Below, one piece after another: positions 45,855 to 60,100 of a stretch of 64,000 nucleotides of DNA; the stretch's first letter is position 1; every line of letters starts with the position of its first letter. The stretch comes from Anisodus tanguticus (lineage: Eukaryota > Streptophyta > Magnoliopsida > Solanales > Solanaceae): positions 15,247,001 to 15,311,000 of the forward strand of contig CM067544.1 of NCBI GenBank assembly GCA_034509755.1. Direction: 5' to 3'. Both the position numbers and the translations under genes were made by a program. The notes beneath the pieces were generated by a model, which had not been told where the DNA came from, made no database searches, and worked only from the letters and a program-made list of their open reading frames with translations.

Positions 45855-48662
45855 CAATAATTGCTCTGTGTGTATATATTTGATAGTCTTCAAGTTTGTT
45901 TCTTTAGTTTGGTTGATATATAAACGAAAAAGGGTCCATTTTTCAATTATAATGGTGATATATAATTAGACCCTTTTCTGTAAATTCTCTGAAAAATGGA
46001 TCAAATTTTAGTGTCTTTAGCTACCCATTTTTCTGGTCTTTTCTCTTCTCTTCTCTTCATCATCTTGTTGTTCTTATGTTTTTGGTATTTTTCTTTTTTC
46101 CCTCCAGAATAAGTTGAACCGGAGTTAACCAGTAAAGTTGTTGACATGTGTCACGGGTTCAAGCAAACAACATGTTGCAGAAATGCAAAGTACCTTATGG
46201 TCCCACCATTTTTCAGACTCTGCAAATAGCGCAAATAGCGGGAGCTTAGTGCACCGGCTACCTCTAGGAATAAGTTCAAAAACTTAAAGAGGGAATACAA
46301 AAGGAAATCATTTTTAAAATTCTTACCTTTTCAATCTGCAATAATATATTTGGTTGGTAAAAAAAATCAAGTAGTCCTATTCAACTTAAATGCCCCCAAA
46401 AAAAACTTAAGCCTTGTCTTTCCTTTTGGTATAGAATCTCATTTTATTGATTCATTTTTGTATAGAATATCATATTGATTCTTTAATCTCAGCTTAAACA
46501 AGGCCTATTGGATACCAGTATCACCTTTATGCTGATGAATATACATTTTACCTTTCTCAATAGAATCTCATATTGATTCTTTCATTTTATCCTGCCTCAA
46601 ATATATTTCTTTAAGGTTTTACTCCAATATTATCCTTTGAGAACTGAAAACTTCTCTGGCGTAAGAAAGAAAGGACTGAAAAGTGATCTTCCGTATTTAG
46701 ATTTTTTTCTTATTAGATGCAGTAAAAAAAATGGGTTCCTGAAAAAGTGTGGCAGTTAGACTTGTCACTAACATGGAAGCTGAAATCTTAATGGATTACA
46801 ATGATTGATCCATATGCTGAAATCTTAATTGATTGCAATGATCTATGACTTAGATGTATTTCGCAGACTTCAGGTTTCATATTTTTTATTCGATGAACAC
46901 TTCAATGAAAGTTATTGCTTTATTCTGAGCCGAAGGCATATCGGAAACAGTCTCTCTACCTCCTATCCTCCCAAGGGTAAGGTCTGCGTACACTCTACCT
47001 CCCCAGACCCTACTTGTAGGATTACACTGGGTATGTTGTTGTTGTTGTTGTTGTTGTTGAACATTTCAATGAAAACCAGATGATAAACTCCTCCATAGGA
47101 CTGGTTTTCAAATTTATATGTGATAAAATGCCATTTCCATGGTTCAATATTTGTTTGATTCAACTTCACAGTGAATGATTGTATTGTGGTATCATTGTGC
47201 TATTTGAATGCTTGGCTTTGGCGATGGGATCCTGCTAAAGGACCAAATAGGCATGAAAATGACTGTTAACGATGATGCAAGAAACTGTGGACGACACATT
47301 TCTGAGTTAGACTTATTAATGGTCTTATTATATTGTGCATAACATCCATATGTTTGAATTGCTGCTTTTGTATTCTATAATAAGAAAAATATATGTATGA
47401 GTGTACACAAGTGTATCTAGTATGAGCATAATGCTGTACCTGCTATCTCAGGAGCCAGGCTGGGAAATCTGTACTATGATCCACTGGTGACATCCGCTGG
47501 CCATAAAATTACAGGCAGACAACGCTGGACTCCAACACCTATGCAACTTCAGATTCTTGAGCGCATTTTCGAACAAGGCAATGGAACACCAAGCAAACAG
47601 AAGATCAAAGATATAAGTTCTGAATTGTCTCAACATGGCCAGATTTCTGAAACAAATGTGTATAATTGGTTTCAAAATAGGCGTGCTCGATCTAAAAGGA
47701 AGCAACAGGCTACAGCAACAAACAACACTGAGTCAGAGGTGGAGACAGAGGTCGAGTCGCCCAATGAAAAGAAAACAAATCCAGAGGATCTGCAGTCTTC
47801 TCACATGCCAACTTCAATGGATGAAGATCTTGGCTATCAGAAACCTGAAGTGAGCTCCGGAATGCATTCACTAGATCCACGAACCAGTAAACCCGAGCCG
47901 ATGTTTCCATCAGAAGGTAGTTCAAAACCCGCTGGAAGTTATGACCAAATGTCCTTCTATGGAATGTCTAATCCAAGTATGTTTCTTCTATTTCCTATAA
48001 CATCATTTTGTTTTACCAGTCTACTGCCATATGCTTTAATATTTAGATATAAATAAATGTGCAGCTCTGTCTAAATTCTAAATATGAGCTCCACAGTTGA
48101 ACTTGCTTCCAATCTCAAATTTTCAATCACTCAACAAAGTAGACACACTAGGTGATGTGAAATTCTGCATGAGTTAATCATAGTCAGCCTATTTTGTACT
48201 TTCTGCACTCATGATGCTTCACTAATATAACAAAACATTTAGGGACCTGCACATTTTGAACTATTCCACTTAAAACTTCTCGTAGAATGAATGCCTCATA
48301 TTCGCAATAGTCACCAGTTCTAGCACACTTAATCAACTCCCTTTAAAGAACGTAATAAATTCTTACACCCTTGCATATTAGCACTTCTTTAGTCCTCGAA
48401 AGCATAAAAGACGTTGTCTTCAACAACAAACTTATTGCAAATTCGATGCACCAGAAACAAAAGTCATAATTGTTATTCAAGATTCATATAGCCGACCCTA
48501 GGTAGCCAACCTATAATGAATAATTCTGTATTAGTTTTTTTGGATAGTAAACGTGATAAAAGAAATGGATATGCAGGAATGGACCAGCTAATGGATAAGA
48601 TGGAAGTGCCAGGGAGCTATCATCCATATCTACATGCAGAAGACTACAACATGACCGGCTAA
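45607..48662 (+). CDS. WOX13: WOX13-like homeobox transcription factor, spliced
   Basis: Exons 45607-45814, 47452-47976 and 48577-48662 (GT-AG, phases join) give 272 aa. The N-terminal MTDEQMEVLRKQIAVYATIC (residues about 32-54) is the conserved segment of the WOX13 clade. The homeodomain is at about 90-153, with GRQRWTPTPMQLQILE and helix 3 NVYNWFQNRRARSKRK; the two invariant residues of helix 3 (W142, N145) are present. The C-terminal part is Ser/Glu/Pro-rich and ends PYLHAEDYNMTG. No WUS box is seen, as expected for this ancient clade. The protein binds DNA in the nucleus; WOX13 is linked to root, floral and fruit development and to callus-mediated repair. Intron 1 (1.6 kb) carries a CT microsatellite and SINE pieces. 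Convergent with MLH3. Confidence 0.93.
45826..45853 (+). repeat. (TC)n microsatellite
   Basis: A CT-dinucleotide tract immediately after the donor of intron 1. Confidence 0.9.
46117..46260 (+). mobile_element. Au-type SINE (degenerate) in WOX13 intron 1
   Basis: The B-box-like GGTTCAAGC follows an A-box-like GTAAAGTTGTTGACATGTG. Downstream TTGCAGAAATGCA, CAAATAGCGGGAGCTTAGTG and CACCGGCT match the body of the Au SINE family as I remember it (usual tail AGCTTAGTGCACCGGGCTGCC). The middle is deleted. Confidence 0.6.
46945..47060 (+). mobile_element. TS-type SINE 3' fragment in WOX13 intron 1
   Basis: Contains GGTAAGGTCTGCGTACACTC, CCTCCCCAGACCCTACTTGT, GGATTACACTGGGTATG and a GTT/TTG run to 47058, the hallmark 3' end of the tobacco TS SINE family. 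The 5' tRNA-related part is missing. Confidence 0.85.
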
Positions 48663-51156
48663 CTACCAATTTGGAAACTGAATTCCATGCGTGTTTGAGA
48701 AATTTAGATCGAGACTAGAAGCCGTAAACTCTTGCCAGAGTTTCTGATCTTACTGTTAGCCACTGATTTGATGATTATATTACAAAATGTCTGTGTACGG
48801 AAATACGTACTTATAGATCGCGCTTATAGGAACTATCTAGTAAATAGTACTTTCTGTTTTAGACTACTAAAATACTTTGCTGTGTTTGCATTATTGTCTC
48901 TCTTTAGCAATTCTTCATGTCATTTCCCTCTGAAACAAGGTTGTTTTTGTTGGGCTGCTTGTAGATTAGAACTAAGGTGTTGTGAATTTGTTCAGAAATG
49001 TTTTTGTTTCTCCATTTGCTCTGTAATTTTTACTTTTGAAGTGATATAGTACATGAGGAGGGCTGGGAACCTTCTTGTGAGTGCAGATTTTTTTTTCTGC
49101 ATGATTCAGGGTCATGTTCTGAATTTCAAAGAATGATGTTAAGTGGGTTCTCACTGTTCAACCCGTTTTATACAATTTTTTTATTTTTAAGCACATTATA
49201 GGAGCCTTCTTTGTTGACTTTTGGTTTTTTTTCCTCATCTTACCGACAAATGATCTGCATCATCTAAGAGAGAAAAGTGAACACACACATTATTCTTTTA
49301 ACAAAATAATTCGAGCTTACAAATGAAAAATTGGAAGACATATAATCATCTGCCTAGGTCTTCTTGTAACCAAAGCTACTCAATATTTGTGCTAGTGAAA
49401 AATACAGTAGCAAATATCCGATGAATTAGTCAAAATATACCAAGCTAGCCAAACACCATCTTTATAAAGAGAAAAAAATCACTCGAGTTTCAGTCTTTAA
49501 TGACATATTCATGTCATAAGAATTCCTTAGCATTTGAACTTTTGAATAATAATAATGAAACTTAGTAAGAAAACCTTAGATCCTGCATTTTGCGGCATAC
49601 GTAGATTAAGGAAACAAACGCGATTTAATTTACTACCATAGACGACAAAAGACATTTGCTTTTTTGTAGTGTATTCTGATTCAGTTACCTCTTCAAACAT
49701 TGCTATATGGAATGGTAAATGCACAAAGGGGAGAAGGGCCCATCTGAATCTTTTGAGTACTGAATTCATTAGATTAACCTGAATCTAGTTGTTCCTTTTT
49801 TAAGGTCTATGTAATGTAAGCAACATGTTTTGAAACCTTTGCTGAATGAATGTGTCACACCAGTTAGCTGTTACTGGAGTCTGTCTCTCATTATCCACTT
49901 ATGTTAGTTTTCAAGGTGAACTACAATCTCTTATCCTAAATCCCTTACATCTATTGCTAATGAGAATTGCACAAGCCCCCAAAGATGAAACTTTAGTTTC
50001 CTGTAATTTCTGAATTATTCTTCCTCTCCTTGTTGGCATTTGAAAATAGAAAAGATTTTCAAGGGATGACTTGTATTCCATAGACATGCTTTGCACAGAA
50101 TATGAGTAGTTCATATTGTCGATCTTCCTGTGCCTAGTTTGATTCTAGGAATTACATCCCCCAGTCATGACTTTAGCCCCCTGAATATGGTCAATACATG
50201 GAGGCAACTTCGTACATAGCTTAGTAGCACATTTGTTTTGGGATACAAAATGTCACGGGTTCAAATACTTTTATCCCTACTTATTACTGCTCAGAAAAAA
50301 CATAACGAGGGTTGATATCACTTCAAATTGGAGATAGTCTTGGATCAGTTGAATCTTTGATTGGAAAAAGATTTTGAGGCATGTGTTCACTACATTTAAA
50401 GCTATAATGCATGAAGTTCAGATCAAAGCATAGAGAATTGATTTTGCAATTCTCAATCCTTTTCATTTTCTATTAGGTGTAGCGAGGGTCCGTATCTTTT
50501 TCAGATCAAAGCATAGAGAATGCATAATCAGGATGCTATTAGTACGTATTGGCATGTTGCCAACAATAATTTCTTTTCAACTACATCGCGAAGAAGGTAA
50601 TATGTTGTTTAACTAAAAAGAACAGATTCATGCAACTCTTCTGCAGCTCGAACTGTGGGAGCATACAGCTGGCTCCACTGTGGCTAGGGTAAGGAGTACA
50701 AGAACAGCAATGTGAATGGAAGTTCCATATCTTCAGGAGATTTATAGTACCACTGTTCCAATCATTTAATATGGTCTAGCAAAATGAGAGGGTTAGAGTG
50801 GGACATACAAATTGAATCATGTCAACAGTTGAATGATGTTACAATCAAATTACCTCTTTCATTGTCATAGCATTTCTTTTCATTCTATACACAGTGAGTT
50901 TACATGAAAACTGTACAATCCGTTCCCTTTTCCTATTTTTTTTTTGTGTGCGCGCGCGTGAGAGAGAGAGTTGTTGCCACCAAAGGTTAGTGTTATGTTT
51001 AGTACATACATTTATTTGTTGAATATGTATTGACATGCTCCAGATCCAGATTATCCTTCAAGTGATGATCGAGACTGGATATCTTCAGCGCGAAATTATT
51101 GCTTGGTAGGTAGCAAGCAGAACCAAATTAGGTATACTCACGAGAGCTTCTTGGCA
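48663..51156. other. Intergenic region between convergent WOX13 and MLH3
   Basis: The first several hundred bases are probably the WOX13 3' UTR. No further gene is supported: short frames on both strands lack domains. At 50215-50275 a fragment with CACGGGTTCAAATAC resembles a SINE B box, but no more. A GT/GC/GA dinucleotide cluster lies at 50942-50970. Confidence 0.45.
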
Positions 51157-54100
51157 CTAGGATACGGCTGTTTTTAGTCGCTTCGCTGCACGCTCTAGGT
51201 TGATTTCATGCCGATGTAATCCATGCCAAGTCTCGAAGGAACCGCTACTCCACGAACCTAACTTAGCAATCTGCTCATGCAGAGCATCCAAGTTGATAAG
51301 AGGGACAGTAGTAGGTCGCCCGTGAGCACACTACAAACGAAAAGATAATGCAGTCATTAATAATATGAAATTCTTCTCTTAAACATACCCATCAAATGCA
51401 TTAACCACAACTATGGGTAGATATTTCCTAAAATGCAATTTTCCACCCACTTGAAAACACAATGAAGTCTGCTTCAGCTCCTCAACAATGAGAGAACATT
51501 CTGAAGGCAACAATGCATCTCCAAACATAATTGCACCTAAGGAACAAAAAATAGGACATCATGAATCAATCAATCAATTACACTTCACCCCCAAATTAGT
51601 TGGTATGCTATATTGATCCTCATTCCTCTGTATCTATTCCACTCTATGCATGTCGTAATAATTGTTCCAATACTAAATGAAAACGAGAACATCAGGAATA
51701 TTAAAGAAAAATATCTAAAATCACTTCTGTGTTTCTTTTGTGGGGTGGGGGTTGGGTGGGTTGTGTGGTGGAGGCGAAGAAAGCATCAAGGTAGCTCTAA
51801 ATTCGTAAGTTAAATATTTAACTTACTCCTGCAAGCCTTGCTATTCAGGACCCGATTCACTGATGGGGGTATTATTGATGATCCATCCGTGTCAGCAAGC
51901 TATGGTTGCAAATACATTGTTCAGAGAGCATGACACGGCATTTAAATAAGAACATAAGCAAGATTCCACATGAGAAGATTAGATTAAATAAAATGAAGGA
52001 AATGTGAGAGCTAGTTAATGTATATCCACAAGTTTCGATGGACTAACCTGTTGAAGAAATTCTAACAGATCCACATCAGTTAGATTAACGCCCAAAATAC
52101 ATGGAACCTATATTATCAAAAAAACAATTATTTTATGATGAAACACATACAAAAGAGACTTGTTAACTAGTGGAGTATCTCCTAAAACCGTGAATCAGAT
52201 GATGAATGCTTTTTCAAAGTAAGTTGGACGCTATTCAAGCTTCAAGGCCTTGTAATTCAAAAGGAGAGAACTTCCAGCAGTCTTTTTACTGATGGTATTA
52301 AATCAAAAAAGTTCTTCCCTTGAAGTTACAATTCGTAAGTCACTCTCCATAAATCAACCCAGCTAAAACTCAATGGACCTTAAGAGACAATGTGAACAGA
52401 TGACACTTAAAGGCTTAAACCCTCAAAAATCCTTCTTGCTTTCAACAAAATGGAGCACAGAACTGATATTAACTGTGCTATTGATACCTCAAAATGGAAT
52501 AACTCGGTGGACAAAAAAGTTATGACAAGCCCGAGAAGAAGTGTTTGTCATGCTCCATTTTCAACATTTAGACAGGCATAAGGGAGGAATACGAACGCTG
52601 AAGAGAATAAGCTATAAAGTGTAGCAAATGGTTTGAGCATGCAGGTGAGAAATCTCTTTCAGCCCTTGGGTATTTATACTATATACAGTTTAGCTTTATT
52701 AACAATAATTGCTAATCACAATTCTTATTTCCTAATAGTTGACGTGACTTCCTAATCCTGTAATAACAACTACAGTCAATACTATATTACATTTCCCTTG
52801 TAAGACAGATTCGCAAATGTTTACAAGTACTTAATTAATTTAATGCATAATAGGACAAAACCAAGTATCAGAGAATGTTACCGCAACAAGTGTGACAGAT
52901 GTTGGCTGCTTGTGGATCAGATTTAAGTTCCTGCTTTAACCAAAACATATAACCTCATGCTCAGAGTTAGGTTCAACTTTAATGAATGTTGCAAAATTTA
53001 GTGCAACGGAATTGCTGATAATTTTATCAAGTTCAGACTGTGATCCGTAACTTACCTGGTAAATGATCTTGAAGTTTGAGAATGAATGTTGCAGATCCAA
53101 CCCCAGTTTTGAATTTGTTCAGCATAGTTGTGTAGCAATTGGTAACCAATTTCAGGCATGACCTGCAAAAGCATGGTCAAAGACTCAAGTTTAATGTTCC
53201 CTATTATAAAGAGTTTCAAGACTTTCCCCACAAACCGAGCGGCACAAGGCAAAGATAAACTCTACTTCACATTAGATGACCGTAAACGTACCAATTCTTG
53301 CTCGGAATCGAGATAGGTTGTTGTCCTCTTTTGTCCAGATAGGACCTGAAAATTCACTATCTAAGTTACAGACTCCAAGTTGAAATGACACATCAATGAG
53401 TTTTTAGACAATCATTACCTTCTCACGCAGTTCTTCCAGACGAATTCGCTCATCTGCAGCATGCTGTAGAACATGACAATGAGTGTAATGCTCAAAGAAG
53501 GTCAATGCAAGAATCAAACGAACGGTCACAATCCTTGACTATGTAAAAAGGGTCGGACATTTATTTTTTGCTTTTTTGATGAAGTAAATAGGATCACACA
53601 TTTATTTTGACATGGGCCTAAGTTTCTACATAAGAATATACTCTGCCAGACGGTCGTAAAGTGATGAAGCAAAAGATAAAGCACCCTATATCACTCTTCT
53701 TTTCTTCAGTAATATGACAAATTTGCAATATAACAGAGTAGACATTAAGGAGTTTATGCAGTGAATAATAATGTAAAAGTTGTTATGCGGTAAATAATAT
53801 GTGGAGATTCTTACGCGGTGAATAATTTTTTTGATCAAGTAAATAATTCATTAATATTAACAAGGCCAACTTGACCGTATACAAGTGGTATACCAAAAAA
53901 GGAGAAACCTACAAAATATGGTTCTCTCCAAAAAGACACCCAATCCACTAAACAAACATGAACTACATGGATGCACCAAAAGAAAATAAGGGATTGGAGA
54001 CTACTACTCAATTGAGCAAAGCACATTTCCACCACTTCTGCAGCGGTGAATAATAAGGTGATGCTATGCAGGGACCCCGCACAAAAACAAACATAGATTT

Positions 54101-57100
54101 TCACATAAGTTATGAGGATATTAATAATGTAAAGTTAAATACCGCCAACCAAATATTGCATTAATATGCAGAGATTATTTTTTCTTATGTAGCTAACTGA
54201 GTGCTACATAAGGTATGCGGCTATTACTTTTTCTTACACGGACAACAAATATTATACTGTTTTATGCTGAGATTTGTATTTGCTAATGAGCTCAACCAAA
54301 CGACCCCTAAGAGAATCAATCTTTTAAAGTAAGTGCATTATAAGGATATTCAAAAGAAACCAAACAGCCAAAATGGACTATGCAAAGGCCAGAATAGACC
54401 TGATCAATTAGAGCAAGTGTTGTGCCTGCCACAATCGGAATAAACTTCTTATCAACCTGCTGGAGAACTTTGGCACCTTCCAGGCAGTTTTTATCAATGG
54501 TATCAGGAACCAATGAATCACCAACAAAATGCAAGATGCCAGAAGTGACATTGAGTATAGTATCCTGATTCTTAAGATCCTCTGTTCCAGTACCACTCCG
54601 TACCTCATATTGAAAAAGAAAAAATTCCATCAACTCAACTCAATAGAGAAGAATTCACAAAAAACGTCTGAGACATAGTTAAGGTACTCAACTGTAGTCT
54701 CTGGACAGTAGTCCCTCCATTTTGACCCAGAATCTAAGAAACTTTGAGTTTTTGTTGATGCAAATTCTGAAAATTTGAATTAAAATGTCAGGCATGACAA
54801 TTCTATCACAAGATCAGAAAATATGCAAGATGGAACTTGAAAGAGACTGTGCCTAGGAGACCAAGAAACAGACATTGTAATCTCTAATGCTTTCATGACT
54901 AATAATAACAGAGTCTAAGATAATCTTGAAAAATGGGTAAAAGAAATGCAGCTAATTAACTGAAACATGCACTAGCAAAATTCAGCTCTTATTCAGGTCA
55001 GAAACAAATGGCGGGAATGGTTTACCGTCTTTTGACTCCCCATCGCGTATACTTGTGCACTCCCCTTGAGTTTGTAATTTGCTATTCCAGATGTTAACAA
55101 GTTTCATTTTCACACTAGGCCTGAAGAGAGAAACATCAGGTTGTGTGAGTTGCTAACATATTTGTTGAGATATTATCAGAGAGAAACCTCACCCTCCCAA
55201 AAAGTTGATAACAGTACCTTTCATCAGAGAATACACAGTCACCACAACTTGGGGTAGAAGAAATTTTATAACAGTACCTTTCATCAGAGAATACACCGTC
55301 ACCACAACTTGGGGTGGAAGATTGATAACATTGATGGGATGACTGCTGTGGAAGCTCTGAGTAGATAGCTTCCGCAGAATGCTGCAGTCTCCTTACAGCT
55401 CTAGTTTCTGCACGATGGTAAAGAACATTAATTAGTTGCACACATTTTTTCTCATCATTGATTATTAACACAAACAAGCACTCAAGGACAAATTACCTGG
55501 TATGAGTGGCACATCATGAACAGTCTTAAGATTGTTATTTCCTGCTGCCTTCTTTGAAGACTCACTCGTGGCGAAGAACTTCTTCTTGCCTTGGTAAAAT
55601 GGAGGAGTTGAATGACTTCTTCTACTCTTCCTTATAAGCTCATCTGTTTTACCTCGATTTTCTGCATCAATCCATTTATGTGAATCGCCGTCCACCCTAT
55701 AGGAGAGCATAGCTCGTGGTATCAAATAATTATTAATATCTTCACCATGAGAATGTATATGTGACAAATCATCTCCATCGTAATAGAATTCAGAAGGACC
55801 TGAACTATAAACGTCCCATGTATCAAGTCCCCCTGGACTACCCATATCCTCCCTAGAACAAGTATTAAAATTGAGATCAAACTTTGCAGGATTTGGGAGC
55901 AAGCAGTTCTCTTTTTCCAATTTTTTTATGGCAGGAACCAAGATATTATGGTCCATGTTTTCAAAATTATACGTGACACCAACTTCATCTTTATCATAAG
56001 TTTCAATCCCATTTTCAGCGATGAAAGAACTAACATCTTGAAACCTGGTCCCGAGCAAAGGTTCTGGTAGCAGAGGAGACTGTTCTGGACTAAAAGACAG
56101 CAGGCAAGAACCATAATTTTCAGTCTGTTTAACGATGTCCATAAGATGATTGTCTTCATCTAAAATGTCCTTGGTTAATGAAGATATTTCTGAATCTCTT
56201 GACAAAACATTTGACCTCTGCAATGCCTTGCTCTGAATTTTGCACCTGGAGAAGTTCTTAAAATATATTTCCTTGCCTCTAGGAGACCTTTGATTTAAGA
56301 CCTGGTTAACATCATGAACTACTTCAAATTCAACACTATAATCATCTTCAAGGAGATTTCGTTTAGTTCTGCAGTCACTTCTTTCAAACACAATATCTTC
56401 ATCGCTATCAATAGATGCTCCATCATGTATCAGGCTTCTGTGCAAAGAACACCTCCGCATAAATGGTTTACTTCTGTCATTCATCACATTTGAACTGCCA
56501 TCAAGTTCAAGAGACTCCCTAAACGAGACATCCTCTGTTGATCTGCCAGCTACAATTGTTAGGGACTCGTCCTCCCATCCTGAACGTAACAGGCAGTCTG
56601 ATTTATAACTGGAGCTAGCTGAAGCATTGAACTTGTTATCCAGGAATTTATTATCCAGGAAATCATCCCCTGTAGGAAAAACATTAGATGAAGGGGGCTG
56701 GACAGAGCTTCTGGATTTCGAGTTTACACCAACTGTGCAATGAGCAAGAGATCCATCAATTGACTGACTTGAACTTTCGGTCTGACAGAGGAATCTGGAC
56801 TCAGGATCATGCTTTTCAGAAGCACTTCCCCACAGAATATTCTGCGAAGATCGAATCTCTCTCCTGACAGTGCACTCTTCAGTCAGTTTCTTTGGCTGTG
56901 GGGAAGGAAGCTCAAGTGTAGCTTTGCAACTCTGGGACCTGCACCTCTTTTTCCTGATCTCATAAGTCACAGGCATATCTGGAGAGAGAAGCAGGGAATG
57001 GGATAGCAATAGATGACGTCATGAGGAGGGTACTTCAACAGTTATATTGTTATCTAGGTTTTCCAAAAGTAGCTTAAGAGAAAAGAAAGTGATAAAACTA

Positions 57101-60100
57101 CACGATGTCATAACACTGAAATGTTTTGCACCATCTAATGCATAAGTTACTCTCTCTCCCACTAACCAACTTTCCACAATTTTTTTTCAATTTCCCCCCT
57201 TCTTTTTGGAAGGCGGTTGGGGGGCTACAGCCTACAGGGAAGGGAATGTGGATAGACAAAGCAACATGTACAAATAATATTAAATACACTGAATCCTAAG
57301 ATAGTGCAATTGCTCTTACCGGCAGAGTTACTTTCAGTCCAGAGATTCGTGGCAGTATCCTCAATAAAGAGAAGGACAGGGTGCCAATCCTACAAGTAAA
57401 ATTAAAAACTAACTGGTTACCAGAAGGGAATCTTGAAACACATATCAAAATAGCTTTATCAGATGAGCACAATCAGTACCAATGGTGCGAACAAAGGGAG
57501 TTAAATGCTGCACATCATTTCTTGAAATTTGATTGCACATCTAACAACACAACAACAAAAACATACCCAGTGAAATCCCACAACGTGGGGTCGTAGAGTG
57601 TACGCAGACCTTACCTCTACCTTGGTAGGTAGAGCGGCTGTTTTCGAGAGACCCTCGGCTCAAGACAAACCATAATCACATTCAAAGCAAGCAAAACAAA
57701 GAAAGAGAAAACGGTCAGACCCAGACAAGAAATTAAAGCAGTAAGAACATGCTGATAACAAAAGCGAATACGCCATGATAGCGCATTCTGACAAAAGGAA
57801 GCAGTAACTAACGAACATGGAACAAAAATGAACAGGTGACATGTTCTAATAAACAAACAAGAACCACATCTAAAAACAAGAACCACCAAAAGAAGCTTTA
57901 AAAAGGACTTCAAAATCCTATATGTTTAGTAACAAATAATGATGTTTAGTTAGTTTTTACCTACTAATTTCACCCACATTAAAGTCTCAAAAAATGAATT
58001 TTTTGTGATATTCGTTATAGAAAACAACCCAAACCAATTCTCACAAAACAAACCCAAACACAAACTCAATTCTATAAAAATAAACCCAAAGACTCACATT
58101 GGTTTCCCAACCCCAAAAAAATTAAAATCATAAATGCCAACAAAAAATCTCACCTTAAATTCCACAGAGGTCTTTGATGGCTCCAAAGTCAAATCATAGA
58201 AAGATCTTGGGCAGTTTAGGTTCAGCAAAAACAGTGGATATATCTGAGACCTACTTCGCTGCTCAATGTCAGAAGCACTGTCAAAAGTCATTGCTATGTT
58301 ATTAAGTAATTTATGTATTGGTCCTTTGGAAACAAATCTTGAATTGACATCTGCGTTACGAAGGTCAAGGAAAACAAATACACCGTAAAAAACAAGCATC
58401 CAATATAGTAAATATCAACCAAAGATTAGTTTCCCGTTTTCTTGGTCAGGAAAATATACTGAAATAAGTGGATACAGAAATATTGAAGGACCTGCAAATT
58501 AAATAGTGGTTGTTAGGGAAACAAAGTGTAGAAACGATAACTTATCACACCTCTTATCCTTCAATTTGGAGGGACCTGTATACCTTCACTCTGTAAACAT
58601 CAGGACCTGAGATGTATCCAGAGAGCTTCAATGGACCATCACTTGCATTCAATTCGTTAAGGGAACTCAGATGAATCCCAAACCCACTGGACAATAGCGG
58701 CAATGGAGAAGAAGAAGAACGTGTGCAAAGCAGGTCATCCTCACTGCATCCAAATGAACAAAATCTAAGAAATCAGACAGGAAATATTCTTAAGTGAGCA
58801 GGTGTAACAAAGACGGACCTTTCAATATCAACAATTTTGAAGGAGACACTGGGATGCACAAGGGCGATTTTTAGCAGAGACACTTTCAGAGAATGCAAGA
58901 CCCTCTTTGGGCTTCAAGATTATATATGCAAACCAAAAGATCAATCATGTCTTAGTACAACTTTAAAAGTAAAGTATTTCAATAATTTTTATTTGTTTGA
59001 ATTGTGAGAAAACTAAAAGTACTTGGAGTGCATTTGCTTCCTTCGAACTGGTTGGTTGTAAAATAAATCACGAACAATGACTGCAAAAAGAAAAATCCCA
59101 AGATATTTCCTTATTAGCAAAGAGCAGCCAACTCATGTATCAGGTAGGTTTATACAGAATTACCTGTTGTACCAACATCTTGTCTACAATCATCAATTCC
59201 AAGGTACAAACACTTGCCGTCCTGTAACCAATGGCAAGAAAAAAGACCAAGTTAGTAGTTTTATACCTATCCTAATGGATACTACCAACTAAAACTTAAA
59301 AGAACTTTACCTTCAAAACCTTACGATATCCATTTGGCCTCCCATGAGTTTTAGTAACAATTTCCAACAAAGAAACGTCAGAAATAGAGCTTAGAGCCTC
59401 TCCTTTAAAGCCAAAGCTAGCTGGGAAAGCATGCATATCATCTGAGTGGCTGTATTTTGACGTCGCTGGTGTAAAGCAAGCATACAAAACCATAGTTAAA
59501 ATGGCCAGACAAAAGGGAAGCCTAACAGTAGATCAAACAAACAGGCACATAGACTGTCTCCATAAGCTGGGCTAAAAGCTCCTAAGCACCAATATGTACG
59601 TTCCAGCTCAACTTCAGCTAGAATAAAAAATCAAAACACCTCTACATACAGTAGTGATCAACAAAAAATATATTTCATCTCTCTCTCACCTCTCCCTCCT
59701 CCACCCCCCCTCCCTCCTCCCTCCCCTTCTCTTTTGGGGAGGCAACATAGGTAAAGAATGTATTTCATTGCAATTGAAGCACCAGGAAAATGAGATCAGT
59801 ATCTTGTGTTGTGTACAACCACACAAGTTTGCCCAATTACAAGCTTTTTTATAAGGAATTAACCCAATTACAAGTAGTGATCAACAAAAAATATATTTCA
59901 TCTCTCTCTCTCTCTCTCTCTCTCTCCCCCTCTCCCTCCTCCACCCCCCTCCCTCACTCCCTCCCCTTTTCTTTTGGGAAGGCAATATTGAAGCACCAGG
60001 AAAATGCTGTACATGGACATCTTACAATAATAGCAAAAACAAAATGTAAGCATCAATATTTTGTGTTGTGTACAGCCACACAAGTTTGCCCAATTACAAG

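Noticed and set aside
45582..45893. Minus-strand frame over WOX13 exon 1
   Set aside because: Shadow of the real exon and of the CT microsatellite.
50215..50275. Possible SINE with B box (CACGGGTTCAAATAC)
   Set aside because: Too short; no A box, body or tail was found.
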